Position numbers and translations under genes: made by a program
DNA from: Rotaria sp. Silwood1
Taxonomy: Eukaryota > Rotifera > Eurotatoria > Philodinida > Philodinidae
Assembly (NCBI GenBank): GCA_905250075.1
Contig: CAJNOP010000095.1
Coordinates: forward strand, 357,279 to 421,278
Reading direction: 5' to 3'
DNA length: 64,000 nt
In this document: in pieces, positions 51,877-64,000 of the stretch
How positions within the stretch are numbered: position 1 is the stretch's first letter
How the letters are laid out: every line of letters starts with the position of its first letter
Notes under the pieces: model-generated
Database searches by the model: none
Told to the model about the DNA's origin: nothing
Seen by the model: the letters and a program-made list of their open reading frames with translations, nothing else

Positions 51877-53405
51877 ATGATATATTCTTTAGATTTGTAC
51901 AAATATACGAATGTAGACTATAATATTTTTCTTCTTATATATACGAATAAAATATAAATAATTAGATTTGTATACGATGAACGAAACAATGTTTTTTTTT
52001 TGTTTAATTGAACTTTGAAGCAAAATTTCTATATCTATTTTGAATTTGAATATTGAGAGAAGGTGTGAGTTAAGTAAATATGGTCTTATTTGATGCCAAG
52101 CGACTATCAGTAGTGCAAACAAATTTACAACATGACATATCAGATAAAACGATCTTTTTAATAGTATTTTGTGTATATTAGTTGAGTTTGAAACAAGTAT
52201 TGATATTATTAAAGTATTAGGCAATACTTCACATTGAATTCAATCAAACCACAGTTATAATTTTTCCTTTTTTTAACAATACAAATATTATTTTATTTTC
52301 ATGAATTCATTTAAACAAAATTTATTGAATAGAAAACAGTTAAAAAAAAACTTGCTCTTTGATGAAATATAATTTCTGAGCTTATAATATTTCTTTTGTA
52401 ATATTTAAAGCTTGAAAAAAAAACTACTAATCAAACGAGATTTTCTTTTGACAACATTCTATCGATCGTTGAAACAAAACAATAAATTAAAAAAAAAAGC
52501 ATGAAAAGAATTCTTAAACAAAATCATTTTCTTGAACTTTTCGATCTTGTGTAAAAGTTCAATAAATCGATAACGAAACAGTATGATAACTTAAAATGGT
52601 CAGGTCATATATCTAGACGTTCACAGATCAAGTACACGTATACATAAATCATTGATAGTTATTGCTAGTTTGCTGAGATTATTAAAATATTCTTACACTA
52701 ATAGGATGATGTATTTTTTTTTTCATAAAGCCATGAATCATACTAATTCAATTCTTTCATCACTTACATTAGTTTTAATTATGATCAATTATATGCCATA
52801 GATAATACGTTTCAATAACTTCGACAATATGTATAAACTATTGATAAATTTTTATTGCATAAACCGAAACAGAGTACAATATAATAGAAGAGTACAGAAC
52901 AGCAATTAGCACAAAATTAACATAATCATATGAAAATGAAAGAAAACTTTGGAAAAAAAAATCAAAATGTTTTGCATAGTGAATACATTGCTAACTCTAT
53001 AGCTACAATAAATTTAAATTCAAGAGTAACTTTTAGATAGAGCCTCTTTGGTTTGCTTTCGGATGAGAATAGATCCTTTCCAACATTGTTTTCATATTTA
53101 ATCAATTCATTATTCTTTCTAGTTTCACTAGAATGTTTTCAGAATTAAAATATTTTTATTTACTAAGTTTTCTCTAGCTATGTTTGTTGTAAAATAAAAA
53201 AAGTAAGTTCTTTTTAGCCCAGTCGATAGTATTTGATCTAGATAGAAGCTCTTGTAATCGATAGACTAAATTTAGAATAGTAAATCACAAAATGCGATAT
53301 AGCTAAAAAGAATATATGCTATATACGATGGTTTGTTTCCAGCTGACGTTTTCTCTCATAAGTTTAGTTTTACATAAAAAAAAAAACCATATCATAAAAA
53401 TTAAC
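51877..53405. other. Intergenic between BUB1 and GH92
   Basis: 1.5 kb AT-rich; it includes the BUB1 3' end. No other gene seen; the open frame at 51889-52224 (minus) is AT-driven. Confidence 0.45.
51946..51951 (+). terminator. Candidate polyadenylation signal of BUB1
   Basis: AATAAA 70 bp after the BUB1 stop codon. Confidence 0.45.
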
Positions 53406-55783
53406 ATGGGTAGAAGCTGTATTTTACTCTTCGTAGGGTTCATATTACAAATTAATCATTGTCATCAACAGTCTATCAACAAATTTCCACCAATGAATTT
53501 ATATATTGGTACTGATGGTGATGGCTTTGGTGCAGGTTCATTACCATTAGGTGTACAAAGTCCATATGGTGCTCTTCGTTTAGGTGCTGATACTAGTAAT
53601 ACTTTAGATATTCCAATTGTATTCGATCATCTAGGTGGTTATCATTATTCTGATACACATATAAATCTTTTTTCACATACACATATGTTTGGAGCTGGTG
53701 TACAAGATTATGGTGAAGTTGGTATAATACCTGTTCAAATAGATAATAATAAACATTTACAAGAGATGATTTCAAAACGAAATGGTTATCGTAGTGAATT
53801 TCGACATGAACATGAAGTTGTTGAACCAGGTTATTATCAAGTTTATCTTGATACACATAAAATAAATGTTGAATTAACAGCTACAGAACAAGTTGGTATA
53901 CATCGTTATTCATATGATAAAATAAAAAATAAACAGCATGTTATACTTATTGATAGTAGTTATACATTACAAACAGGTGTATGTAATCGAAGTCATATTA
54001 AAATTGATTCAATAAATCATGAAATAACAGGATTGGTTTTTTTCAAAGGATCACTTTCAGGACGTTTTGGTGGTGTAACAACTTATTTTGTTATTTCATT
54101 AAATAATTGGTCTAAATTTGGTGTATGGAATAATGGACAAATAATTGAAGGACAAAATGAAACTGATGGATGTTCATCAGGTGCTTATATTATTTTATCT
54201 GATGAACAAGAACAACTAACAATGTATGTTGGAATTAGTTTTGTTTCAATTGAACAAGCACGTACTAATTTACATGTACAAACAAATATGTTTCAATCAT
54301 TTGATACTATTCGAACAATTGTACAACAAAAATGGCTTGATGAAATAGGAAGATTTGAAGTATGAATTTTCTTAAATTTTTTTTTTAAAGTTTAAATATC
54401 CTTTTTTTTTTAAATTTTTATATTTAGGTTAGTGCTGAATGGGATCGTGAAGCTGAAATTAAATTTAATACAGCTTTAGTTCATTCATTATCAAGTCCAA
54501 CACAATGGGATGAATCAAATGGTGTTTATCTTGGATTTGATGGTCAAATTCATATTAAACCTGACTATATGCAACATGTTTATACTGATTTATCTATATG
54601 GGATATATTTCGTACACAAATACCATTTATTATTTTTCATGATTCACAGAGAGCAAATGATATAATACATTCAATAATGATTAATGTTGAGCAAGGTGGT
54701 GATTTACCAAAATGGCCTCTTGCTAATGGTTATACAGGTTGTATGATAGGTTCACATGCTGATATACTTATCAGTGATTTAATTATGAAAAAAGAACATG
54801 ATAATTATTTAAATTTAACACAAGTTACTCAAGCTTTAAGAAAAGTTGCTAATCAAAATCAAGTACATGATGGTCGATTTGATCCATCAACATATATAAA
54901 ATATGAATATGTTCCTTCTGATATGGATCAACATTCAGCACCATTGACATTAAGCTATGCATATGATGACTGGGCTATTGGAAATGTTATGAATGCTGCT
55001 GGTTTGACTGATGAAGCTAAAGAATATTATAAACGAGCAACATGGTTTGAACATGTTTTTGATAATAAAACAAAATTTTTTTGTCCAAAAACTAAATCAG
55101 GCGAATTTGATTGTCCACCGAATGGAATCGAATTTCTTAATCCATTTGATAATAGATATGTAGAAGGTGATGCTTGGCATTATAGGTTTTTTGTACCACA
55201 TAATACTTCACGTTTAATTGAATTATTCGGTAGTCAAAATAATTTTATTGAAGAATTAAATACATTTTTTCAACTTGGACAACTATGGACGACAACATTA
55301 TTACCAAATCCATATTATTGGCCAGGCAATGAACATAATCTATTTTCAGTCTGGCAATTTAACTATGCTAATCGTTCCGATCTTACACAAAAATATGCAC
55401 GATGGTTATTAAATCATGCCTACACAATAAAACCTGATGGATTACCAGGCAATGATGATTATGGAACAATGTCTGCTTGGTATATATTTACTAGTATGGG
55501 TTTTTATCCACTTTCTGGTTCATCAACATATTTAATTGGTAGTCCAGCATTTGATCGGATAAAAATTTCTCGAAATAAAAACAAATGTATTTTATTAATA
55601 AATATTCATAATAATTCTCCAAAAAATATTTATGTTCAACGTGTATTACTGAATGGTAAAATTTTATCAACATTTCCATTTATTGATCATATAAATGACT
55701 TGAAGTGTTCGAATAATAATCAATCAAATATTCAATTAGATTTTTTTATGTCATCAACTTCTATATTGTCATATGACAAATAA
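53406..55783 (+). CDS. Secreted GH92-family alpha-mannosidase
   Basis: Glycoside hydrolase family 92, calcium-dependent exo-alpha-mannosidases that trim alpha-linked mannose from glycans. Two exons, 53406-54359 and 54428-55783, with a single 68-bp intron (769 aa). A signal peptide (MGRSCILLFVGFILQINHCH) predicts secretion. Family landmarks run in order: YIGTDGDGFGAGSLPLGVQS, GYHYSD..I..FSHTHMFGAG, SIWDIFRTQIPF (about 374-385), LPKWPLANGYTGCMIGSHAD (about 411-430), LSYAYDDWAIGN, YVEGDAWHYRFFVPHN, PGNEHN (Glu-620) and GNDDYGTMSAWYIFTSMGFY (Asp-661/662). The last two carry the acidic residues used as acid and base in the family. GH92 is mainly bacterial and fungal and not a standard metazoan enzyme. 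The near-absence of introns, against about one per 100-200 bp in its neighbours, suggests horizontal acquisition. Confidence 0.95.
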
Positions 55784-56120
55784 ATTAAGAAAAAAAAAAG
55801 AAAAAGAAAGAACCTCTAACCTGTCGTCAAATAAGGTTTGACTTCAAAGAATTAATACCGACGTTTTGTCTCGAGTGATTCAAGATAATTGATGTGGTAA
55901 TACAATGGAAGAAGAAATTTTTTTGTGTTAACAGAAAAGGCAGCAGCTGGTAGAATATATGTATCGATCTGAGCAATATATTTAGTCGACGATAAATATC
56001 ACTTTCTCTTGAGACAATAAGAGAAAGAGAGAAGAAGAAAAGAGAATATACAGTTTGTTATTCTCAATCATTTGATCATAGAAAGAAACACGAAAAACAA
56101 AGGAAAAAAAAAAAAACTCA
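55784..56120. other. Short spacer between GH92 and glypican
   Basis: 337 bp holding the GH92 3' UTR and the glypican 5' region, with GA-rich stretches at 56000-56050 and an A-run directly before the glypican ATG. Confidence 0.45.
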
Positions 56121-59100
56121 ATGTTTTATTCTTTATTTCTTATTTGTTTATTAATCAATATTGATTATACACAAAATACTCAATGTTCATTTTTAAATAG
56201 TAAATTAAATAAATATGGAATTCATATAAACATATATGAAAAAGATTTTATTGGTTTAACATTATGTCAAAATTTAATAAATAATTATTGTTGTCCACAA
56301 ATTTATGAAGATAAAATACAGAATGCAACAATAATTGAACTTTATCAATTATTTGATTTCTATTCAATTAATTTATATGAATTATTAAAACAAATAACTT
56401 TTCAATTAAATGGTTAGTAGAAGAACAAAAAAAAAGAATTTTAAAGTTTGTAATTATTATTTTTTCTATATGTAGAAACAATTATAAAATTAATTGAATC
56501 ATCACGAAATGAAACACATTCTATTTTTAAATATAATTATAAAACTATTTATAATTATTATCGTTCATCAATTGATTTATTTTTTAATAAATTATTACTT
56601 ATATCATATAAAAATTATCAATATGATATTAAAAATAATATTGAAGAATTACTTCGTAATATTCTTCGTATAACAATAATGTTAAATAATTATAATCATA
56701 ATAATAATAATAATAAAAATAAACCGATTTTATCATCATATTTATTGTGCCTATGGAGAAATCATCCATTTGGTAATCGACAATATTTGATTGTTAATCA
56801 ATTAGAAATGAATTTAGGAAAATTATTTCATTTAAATGAATTATTTAAATTAAGTAATGAACTTATTCAAGTTATGCCAACGGTAATTTTGAAAATATTT
56901 TTCATAGATTAATTTTCGTTTCAATGAAATTTTGAATACTGATGATTTGTCGGTCGAAAAAACAACACATATTCAACTGATTTGTATAGTGTTGAAATAT
57001 GATTTAGAAAAGTGTTACTCTCTTATCAACATAGTGATAGATGCATCCATCAAATTTAATGAATGGAATGGTGTACTTGAATATGAGCAGAACAAAAAAA
57101 GTATATCATTTATTAAATTGTAAATTTATACCGATCATTATCGTTTTTGAATTCTTGAATTGAAGAAAATTTTTTCTTTTATTCATAATAGAGTATCTCA
57201 TGAGAATAGCAACTTTTATTATGAGTTCTTTCTTTTTCTAAATAAGAATCTATCGTTCTAATGTATACAGAAAAAAAATTCAAAATCAAACATCATTTAT
57301 CATAGTTTAAACATGATATTTTTTGTTGATAAAAAAATTCTGTACAAATTTGAGTCTCTTTTCGATAAAAAAAAAGAACTAGGACAACGTTTGTCAATCA
57401 AAATTTTATACCTTCTTTGTATTTTTGTTTTTTTTTTCTTCATGAACCTTTAATTTTCACACTATACAATTATACATACAGATGTACATGATAAAGGTGA
57501 AAAGTTGTAGATTGACACAAGTCATTATCGATCGATTGACTTCAAAATAAATACATATACGAACTAATAATCAATGTTCGACCTATTGGTTTATTCAAAT
57601 AGATAAAATTCAATCAAGCAGAAAAGATAATCGTTAACTGCAATTTACTTGACATTATCAATAATTTATGAAAGAGTACCAAAGAAATTATATTGACATG
57701 CAATAAAGTTAGAATTTGTCTTTTTTTATTCGATGTCAAACTTTTGTGTTGTTTGCTTTTTTTTGTTTTATTTTAAATCAAAGATAGATAAGAGTACTAA
57801 TTATATTCTAGAGTGTTACGACAGATAATCATTGTATTGATTCATATATGCAATTGTCATATTGTAATTTATGTTCTGGACGAAAAGAATTACCTTGTTT
57901 ATCAAACTGTATAAATATTATTGAAAGTTGTCTCATAAATATCTCTTTAATTAATGATGTATGGATAAATTTTATTGGTAATATATACAAATAAAACCTA
58001 CGTATAATTATTCTTATATCATCTATTTATTTATTTATTTATATAGATTCTATTGAAAATAATGTATATTTTAATGGAATTGAAAAGGCTTTATCATCTA
58101 TTGGTAAATCTATCTCCGATGCTCTTATGACCCTTTTTAATTCTGATGGAGTACAAAACAAGGATGTATGTATCATTATATTGAAATAGTATGTATATTT
58201 CTGATGATTTTTTTTGTTTTTGACTAAAGATCATCGACCAATGCGGATACATACATATACGAAAAGAAATATTTGATAATGATCAAATATTTCATAAGGA
58301 ATATAGTAATTCATTATCTATACTTGATCAACAACTTAGGTATATGAGACAATCATTACAAATCTATAGATCATTTTGGTTAATATTACCAGAACAAATA
58401 TGTAAATCTAATGGACATTCTATTTCAACTCAGAAAACATGTTGGACAGGAACTTCAATTTCTTTTGATGACAAGTAGAAAAGAATTCTGTTTTTTTTTT
58501 TTAAATTTCAAAAGACTTTTCATGAATTATTTTAGACAATCGATACGAACTACTTATGATAAACCATTAAGTTTACGTTTACAAAGAATATTAAAAGAAA
58601 TGAAAGAGAAATCACAAATGATTAGCAATATACAACGCATAACAACAGGTTTGTATTGAAATTATAATATGAGCAGCATCCTTTGTTAGCGATATCACTT
58701 CGTAAAATTGAAGCACGTGTATCTCTGGACAAATAATTTTCCTAGATCTAATTTTTATAAGTTACATGTATAATATATCCCTAGACAAGAGTCTTTTCCC
58801 TCCATCATTGTTCTCATATGGTACCTTTTTGGGTTTTACTTCGAGACTTAAAAGGATCTCTAGACATCCGATTTTTATGACAAAGCTTTTTGGAGTTCGA
58901 TCTTGCTGAAAATTTTGCGATAAATATAGTTCATATCGTTTAGTGTATTCTGTAGCTTTCGAGTTTTCTCTTCATAACGTTAGAAAAATATTTGTTAAGT
59001 ACTTTTTAATTAATCATCAATCGAGTCAATATTTATATATATATCTATGCTACAATAACTTATTCGAAAAAAATTATTCTTATAAAAAATCAAAGTTAAA

Positions 59101-59740
59101 CGAAAGGTGGTTATGTCCTGTTTTTACTTGAAATAGTCCATATAGACTAAATCTAATTTCTTTTCAAAACAAAAAAGAAGAAGAAGGTGTATTCTATTTT
59201 AATTGACGTCTTAATAATAAGACTTTCAATCTAGGAATAAATATCTCAACAACAACAGCTAGAAATTCTTTATTAATCGATGGATTAAAATTAAATTTAA
59301 CTGATGATTTTGATGATTATCCAGATGATAATGAATTTGATTATGCTGATTATGCATATGAAGATTCAATCGATGAATTATCTTCATCAATACAAACAAC
59401 AAGTTCAACAACTTTACAATCATCAAGTATTTCTGTTTATGATGATCTATTTATTGATGATATAAATACTGTTTCATATTATGATTATGGTGAACAAGAT
59501 GCATATAGTGATGATGAAATAGATGAAACATATACACAAAAATTATCTTCGAGTTCTACAGTATCAACAATAACAACTATAGTTAAAATTCCATCATATC
59601 ATCAACGACAACCTGTTATTTGGAATATTAATATTGATGATGATTTTCATAAAAAATCACAACAACAATATAACAGTAGTTTTTCTCATAATTATTCACT
59701 TCTTTTATTATTATCATTATTAATATTTATTCTCAAATAG
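56121..59740 (+). CDS. Glypican (GPI-anchored heparan-sulfate-proteoglycan core protein)
   Basis: Seven exons: 56121-56412, 56476-56882, 57812-57977, 58047-58165, 58230-58474, 58536-58648, 59235-59740 (615 aa, usual glypican size). The N-terminus MFYSLFLICLLINIDYTQ is a signal peptide. The cysteine-rich globular domain shows LCQNLINNYCCPQIYE and CNLCSGRKELPCLSNCINII..CL, the glypican pattern. A short C-terminal stalk is very acidic and Ser/Thr/Tyr-rich. The protein ends in a hydrophobic tail (SLLLLLSLLIFILK) with no cytoplasmic part, typical of a GPI-attachment signal. Glypicans modulate Wnt, Hedgehog and BMP signalling at the cell surface. I see no Ser-Gly dipeptide in the stalk, where heparan sulfate chains normally attach; the only SG (CSGRK) is inside the Cys-rich domain. 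Introns 2 and 6 are long (0.93 and 0.59 kb), so a missed exon there is possible. Confidence 0.85.
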
Positions 59741-62700
59741 TTTTTCAATCTGTTATTTGTTTGTTTTGAATGCTTATTTTCGTATACTTAAATAAAAAAA
59801 TCTATGATCTTATCTCATTTTATTAAAACAACTTAGTCCGTGAAAAAAAGATTGTTAACAAAACAAGTCTAGACAATTCTGATTTCGACATATTAAAAAA
59901 ATTATTTCTTGCATATTTGTTTATATAAAAAAAAAATTTTGATCAGTCTTTGCGGTGATTGAATAATATTTTGTCATTATTCACAGAGAAAAAAAGGTAA
60001 GTTGACTTTTGTGTTCATTTGAATGCATCATAAAAGTTCTTGGATTTTTTAAATACAAACTGTTAAATAAGACTGATGCAGAGTTCTGTTGGTTGAGAAT
60101 TGCAATTGAATGATTTCAAACTAATTTGATCACTTACAATTATCCTTAATAGCTATTGTTATATGTAATAAACCATGCATAAGTCTTTAAAGCAGTATCG
60201 AAACTTGATGTGAATAATCGAATATGGGATTGATCTGAACTTCTTTGTTTGAAAGAGTAAAGTTTGAAGAGTGAAATTTGTCATCATTCGATCCTGCGTA
60301 TTTTCCAACAAAACAAATGATTTTTCTAGATAGAATACATCGATCTAGATGTACAAAATTCATGAAGTTTGTAGAAAAGTACTCAAATTCATATCGTAAC
60401 AGTTTGAGCAATTCGACTAGAGAACTAAGGAATTATTTGTAGGTTTCTAAGTGAGAGGACAAAAGTTTCCAGATAATGAGGTGTAAAGCCGATAGAACTC
60501 AATCAGTTCTATTTGAAAACATACCATTCATCTCGTTGGAAAATGTTCAGGGACAAATAGCGCTTAGTTCTAGGGTAATTGATTGCATTTTTTTCATGTT
60601 TTTGAATAATAAGTAGCCTTTTATCTATATTAAAATGTTTGGTTTGGAGAAATGACACCTGATATGGTCACAGCATATCGAATTCTACTTGGAAACGAAT
60701 TTAACTGGTTAGGAAAATGATTATAAGCCAATCCATCGGTGAAACACTCGAATCCTGACCTTAGATATCCTATGTCGAGAAAATGTTTATTATCAATTTA
60801 TTGTAGTTCAAAAAGATGGAAAGAGATCGTTGCGTTATTGATTGATCAAACTAGTCAGTAAATAATATCAATACTGATATCAAATCAACAAATAGAACAC
60901 AGTGACAACATGAAAAAAGAAAGATGAAGATGGAAAGAACAACTTCTTTGTTCAAACTATTGTTAACATACGTGATTTTGTTTCTTAGCACCTTCGGTTG
61001 ACTAAAATACACGTGGGAGATAAGAAAGTGTTTTGAAGATGTATAACACAAACTGATGTTTAATACTGCAGTACAACTGAAAACAATGACATCGCGGTAA
61101 GCATTGTCTATAATTAAAATTTTTCAGCTTGCTTTTTGCTGCTCTTATTATTATCTGTTTCTGATACGCTAGACTATGTGCAAAAATGATTGATTAAATT
61201 CGTAAAATTCTCGTAAGCTTTTATTTTCTTTCGTAGTGTTCTATCTTTGTTTTTCTTACGTATGAAATGAGGAGTTTTGTTGATGTATATATTCAAAAAA
61301 ATAAAACTTTTCATTAGATGAGAAATGTTCAAAGATGTGGGGATATGGATATGACTTGGGTGTTTATGAGAACAAGACATCTATTCTACTCCCAGCTGGC
61401 ACTACTAATCAACAACATTTCTGTTTGTTTTTCTTTTTTTTTCTTTATCAAGCATTAAAAATTTTTTTCTGTTTCTTTTTGTTGTTTGTTTCAATAACAT
61501 TATGTTACCGTGCCTATTGTATATAGCTTCTATCCAATATCAGGCTAGTTCACTCGAGTAAAATAACACGGAGATTAGAATTTACAATGAACAGGTTGCA
61601 TGAAGCGAAGTTAATAAATAGATTTTTTTTTCCGTCAGTCTTTCGCTGATTTCAAGATTTAAGAATTCAAATAAATAATTAGTATGAGATCTGATTTTGA
61701 GGAAAATCTAAATATAAGTGATCATGATAACTCATTTCTGTATGTTACATCTAGTTTTTTCATGATACAAGTGGATGAAATTATTCTTTAAGTTTAAAAG
61801 AATATTTAGATGTCAATGATATAGAAGATAAGTCATCTGATGAGACTCTTTTAAGCAAGGCCAAAACGAATAGAGAACAAATCTTATCCTTTATACATTA
61901 AGTCTCAAGAGGACACAAAAGTAAAAAGAGTCATCTATCTTTCTTTGAATATATCAAGGTTGATACATTTCATTATTATTGAATTCACTGAAGAAACTAA
62001 ACAGAATAAAGATGCATACTTCGCATCATCATGAACATATACATCTAAACAAACATTGATATTGATCAATGAACTATATTTTTTTGTTTTTGTTGTCTGA
62101 CCAGATCCAACTCAGTGTAAATTATTTCTATGGTGGCTCTATAAAATATCAAAATAGATTGTCCAAAAGATAATGATGATAGGACACTACTCAGGTTGAA
62201 GCAATTAATGGTATAAAATTTGTTAACTATTTTTATAAAAATGACATGGTGATAGTTGGTCATTAGTATTCTACTCATACATATGTTTTTAGAAATGTAG
62301 GAGACGCAAACGATAGATGTTAATATAATCGAGACAATAGAAGTTATGGATTTACTTACACCCAATGTAGATATCAATCAAATATCGATTGTACCAATAG
62401 TCTTACAGAATACATCAACATGGCATGCCAGAAAAAATGATTTCCAAATATTCATCAGCGATTGTCCATGTTGCATTGCTTTTCAACAAATAATGGTCAA
62501 CTAGGTTATAATTATTCATTATTGTCAGATATATCACGTCTTTCAACAAAACTTGTAGAAGATAAGAAAGTATTATTTAATATTTGACTCATTTTGAAGA
62601 CTATAACTTATCAATTGACTCAAAAAGAACTAGCGCGTCAACACTCTACCATTTTTTAGCCAGTATTCAATATTATAAATTAAAGTTCGACTATGCCATC

Positions 62701-63904
62701 ATTTTTACCTGAGAAATACCTCATGTTCTTTGGTGATTTAATTGAAAGTTTAAGAGTTCATATGACTACGTACATAGAATGAAGATCTCTTTTTATTTGC
62801 AAGAACCAGAAGCTCGTTATGAATTAGTTGCATGTGATATTTGTAGATTGTGCATCTTCAATATGATATAATATATCGATTAAACATATGGAGTATTGAA
62901 TTTAGTCAAGCTCACATCCTGAAAACAAATAAATTTATTACTAAACCTTAAAAATTGCGAATTTAGATTTCGTACATTGAAAATTGTTTGGAACTTTTCG
63001 TGCAAAACTTTTTTTTGATTCAGGCATATTTTACTGGTTGAGTATTTTTCATACTAAAAAATTCCCAAGTTCAAAGAAATACAAAGAGTTTCGAACGTTT
63101 CATAAGGTGTGAGTGTTGTTTTAGATCTCCGTTTAACTCACACCCACATTCATACCCATTCCATTTAAAAAGTTTACATTTATAACGCTATGGTTTAATA
63201 CTCACGTTTATCTATGGGTATGAACGACAAATATGCTAGCTATTAAATTGTATCCTATATTATAGATTCTCAATAGTAATAAGACATGAACATTCTGTAA
63301 CATGAAATTAAACTTATGAATGATTTTTTTTCTTCTTTGAAAGAAGCATTAGGTGTAGGTATGCGTGTCAATGTACAGGAACTAAGATTCACACTCATAA
63401 CCACACCCACACCCTATATATTTACTTGATGAATGAAAACATTTTGTATTGAATAAATAAGAAAATACTCTTAACAAAATAAAATATCTAATGATATGAA
63501 AATCGAACGTGAAAACATTTAAAAAACTGTATTAAATATGAAAGAGTAAGTAAATTATTAATGCAAATAATAAAGTTCTTATATTAATCTTGAATTAAAA
63601 GTCATTCGTGTTTGATATGTAAGTTACAGTATTCTAATAATAATTCAGTCCTTTTATTGTTTCAATTCTCATCAATCAGTTGAATTGCTCGGTATTTAGC
63701 CACACAGTACCGTGTTACGTTCTCAAAGATCTCGGAAATGTATTTGGAGATAGAATCATTATTCTTATAAGTTCAGGAAAACTATTTGTATCATAGTTTT
63801 TAATAGTTATATTTTATTCAAAATAGTTATGCTTATGTTGGAATATTCTTTTAAAAATTAGGTTAGTAGAGAACAGTACAAAGGTTCATATTATGGAGAA
63901 AAGA
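59741..63904. other. Gene-poor spacer at right end
   Basis: 4.2 kb AT-rich with no supported gene. At 63102-63420 two GGTGTGnGTG-type stretches face each other as imperfect inverted repeats (about 17 of 21 bases), perhaps a decayed small transposon. Confidence 0.4.
59791..59796 (+). terminator. Candidate polyadenylation signal of glypican
   Basis: AATAAA 50 bp after the glypican stop codon. Confidence 0.5.
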
Positions 63905-64000
63905 TTAACTGCCACCTCCACCTCCACCACAGCCACCTCCTCCACCTCCGCCACCTCCACCACAGCCACCTCCTCCACCTCCGCCACCTCCACCACAGCC
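63905..64000 (-). CDS. C-terminal end of a Cys-Gly-repeat protein (partial)
   Basis: On the minus strand, from the window edge to a TAA at 63905-63907, the frame reads 31 codons of almost pure glycine with single cysteines at regular spacing, ending Gly-Gly-Ser-stop. The unit is 11 residues (one Cys followed by ten Gly). The GGN-rich sequence is strikingly GC-rich against its surroundings, and the absence of stops in this frame supports coding. The gene continues beyond the window. It could be a structural, secreted or cuticle-like protein; that is a guess from composition. Confidence 0.6.
   Translation of the reverse strand, partial: GCGGGGGGGGGGCGGGGGGGGGGCGGGGGGS
63930..64000. repeat. 33-bp tandem repeat (minisatellite), runs off the window
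   Basis: The block containing CACAGCCACC recurs every 33 bp (CAG at 63930, 63963 and 63996), with no mismatch seen in the two units present. It keeps the reading frame of the Cys-Gly protein. Confidence 0.8.

Noticed and set aside
62066..62377. 103-codon minus-strand frame
   Set aside because: Ser/Ile-rich without motifs or splice signals; likely chance.
1..64000. CRISPR arrays, rRNA and tRNA genes
   Set aside because: I saw no regularly spaced direct repeats, no rRNA-like blocks and no convincing cloverleaf; several TTCGA-type loops were checked by eye and lacked pairing arms. A covariance-model scan would be decisive.

Overview
The window is eukaryotic nuclear DNA. It is AT-rich, its genes are broken by many short GT-AG introns (mostly about 50-80 bp), its protein families are animal ones (Meis/homothorax homeobox, glypican, BUB1, neuronal calcium sensor, BCKDK), and long AT-rich spacers separate gene clusters. 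The mix, together with a GH92 glycosidase that is mostly bacterial and fungal, fits a small aquatic invertebrate. A rotifer, possibly bdelloid, is my best guess. That assignment is inference; no marker in the window proves it.

Layout. 1-4.7 kb: no gene, but a clean non-autonomous hAT-like transposon (2134-3705) with perfect 22-bp terminal inverted repeats, an exact 8-bp target duplication and dense GGGAT arrays. 4.7-7.9 kb (-): branched-chain ketoacid dehydrogenase kinase, 11 exons. It is divergent from two tandem DDX19/Dbp5-type DEAD-box helicases at 8.36-11.83 and 11.99-15.97 kb (+), which lie only 160 bp apart. 16.1-16.7 kb (-): single-exon charged orphan. 18.5-19.4 kb (-): secreted protein with a weak acetoacetate-decarboxylase-like pattern. 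19.4-25 kb: gene-poor, with a small CAGTGGCGGAT-ended MITE at 24.5 kb. 25.0-26.1 kb (-): neuronal calcium sensor/hippocalcin family protein, 9 exons. 28.4-30.7 kb (-): 14-exon PPP1R36-like protein. 33.6-37.1 kb (+): Meis/homothorax TALE homeobox gene. 37.65-40.2 kb (+): acetyl-CoA hydrolase/4-hydroxybutyrate CoA-transferase family enzyme. 40.2-48.5 kb: gene-poor, with one Gly-rich exon-like fragment. 48.6-51.9 kb (+): BUB1 checkpoint kinase. 53.4-55.8 kb (+): secreted GH92 alpha-mannosidase with a single intron. 56.1-59.7 kb (+): glypican. 59.7-63.9 kb: no gene recognised. 63.9-64 kb (-): C-terminus of a Cys-Gly-repeat protein that runs off the window.

Exon models were built by hand. Reading frame and splice phase were checked across every junction, and each multi-exon model gives an uninterrupted frame whose coding length is divisible by three. 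The genes do not form one pathway; they are ordinary housekeeping, developmental and cell-surface genes. The points most worth following are the hAT-like element with G-quadruplex-type termini, the recurrent splice acceptor just upstream of several start codons (candidate spliced-leader sites), the DDX19 pair with no shared intron positions, the intron-poor GH92 gene, and a glypican without visible Ser-Gly attachment sites.
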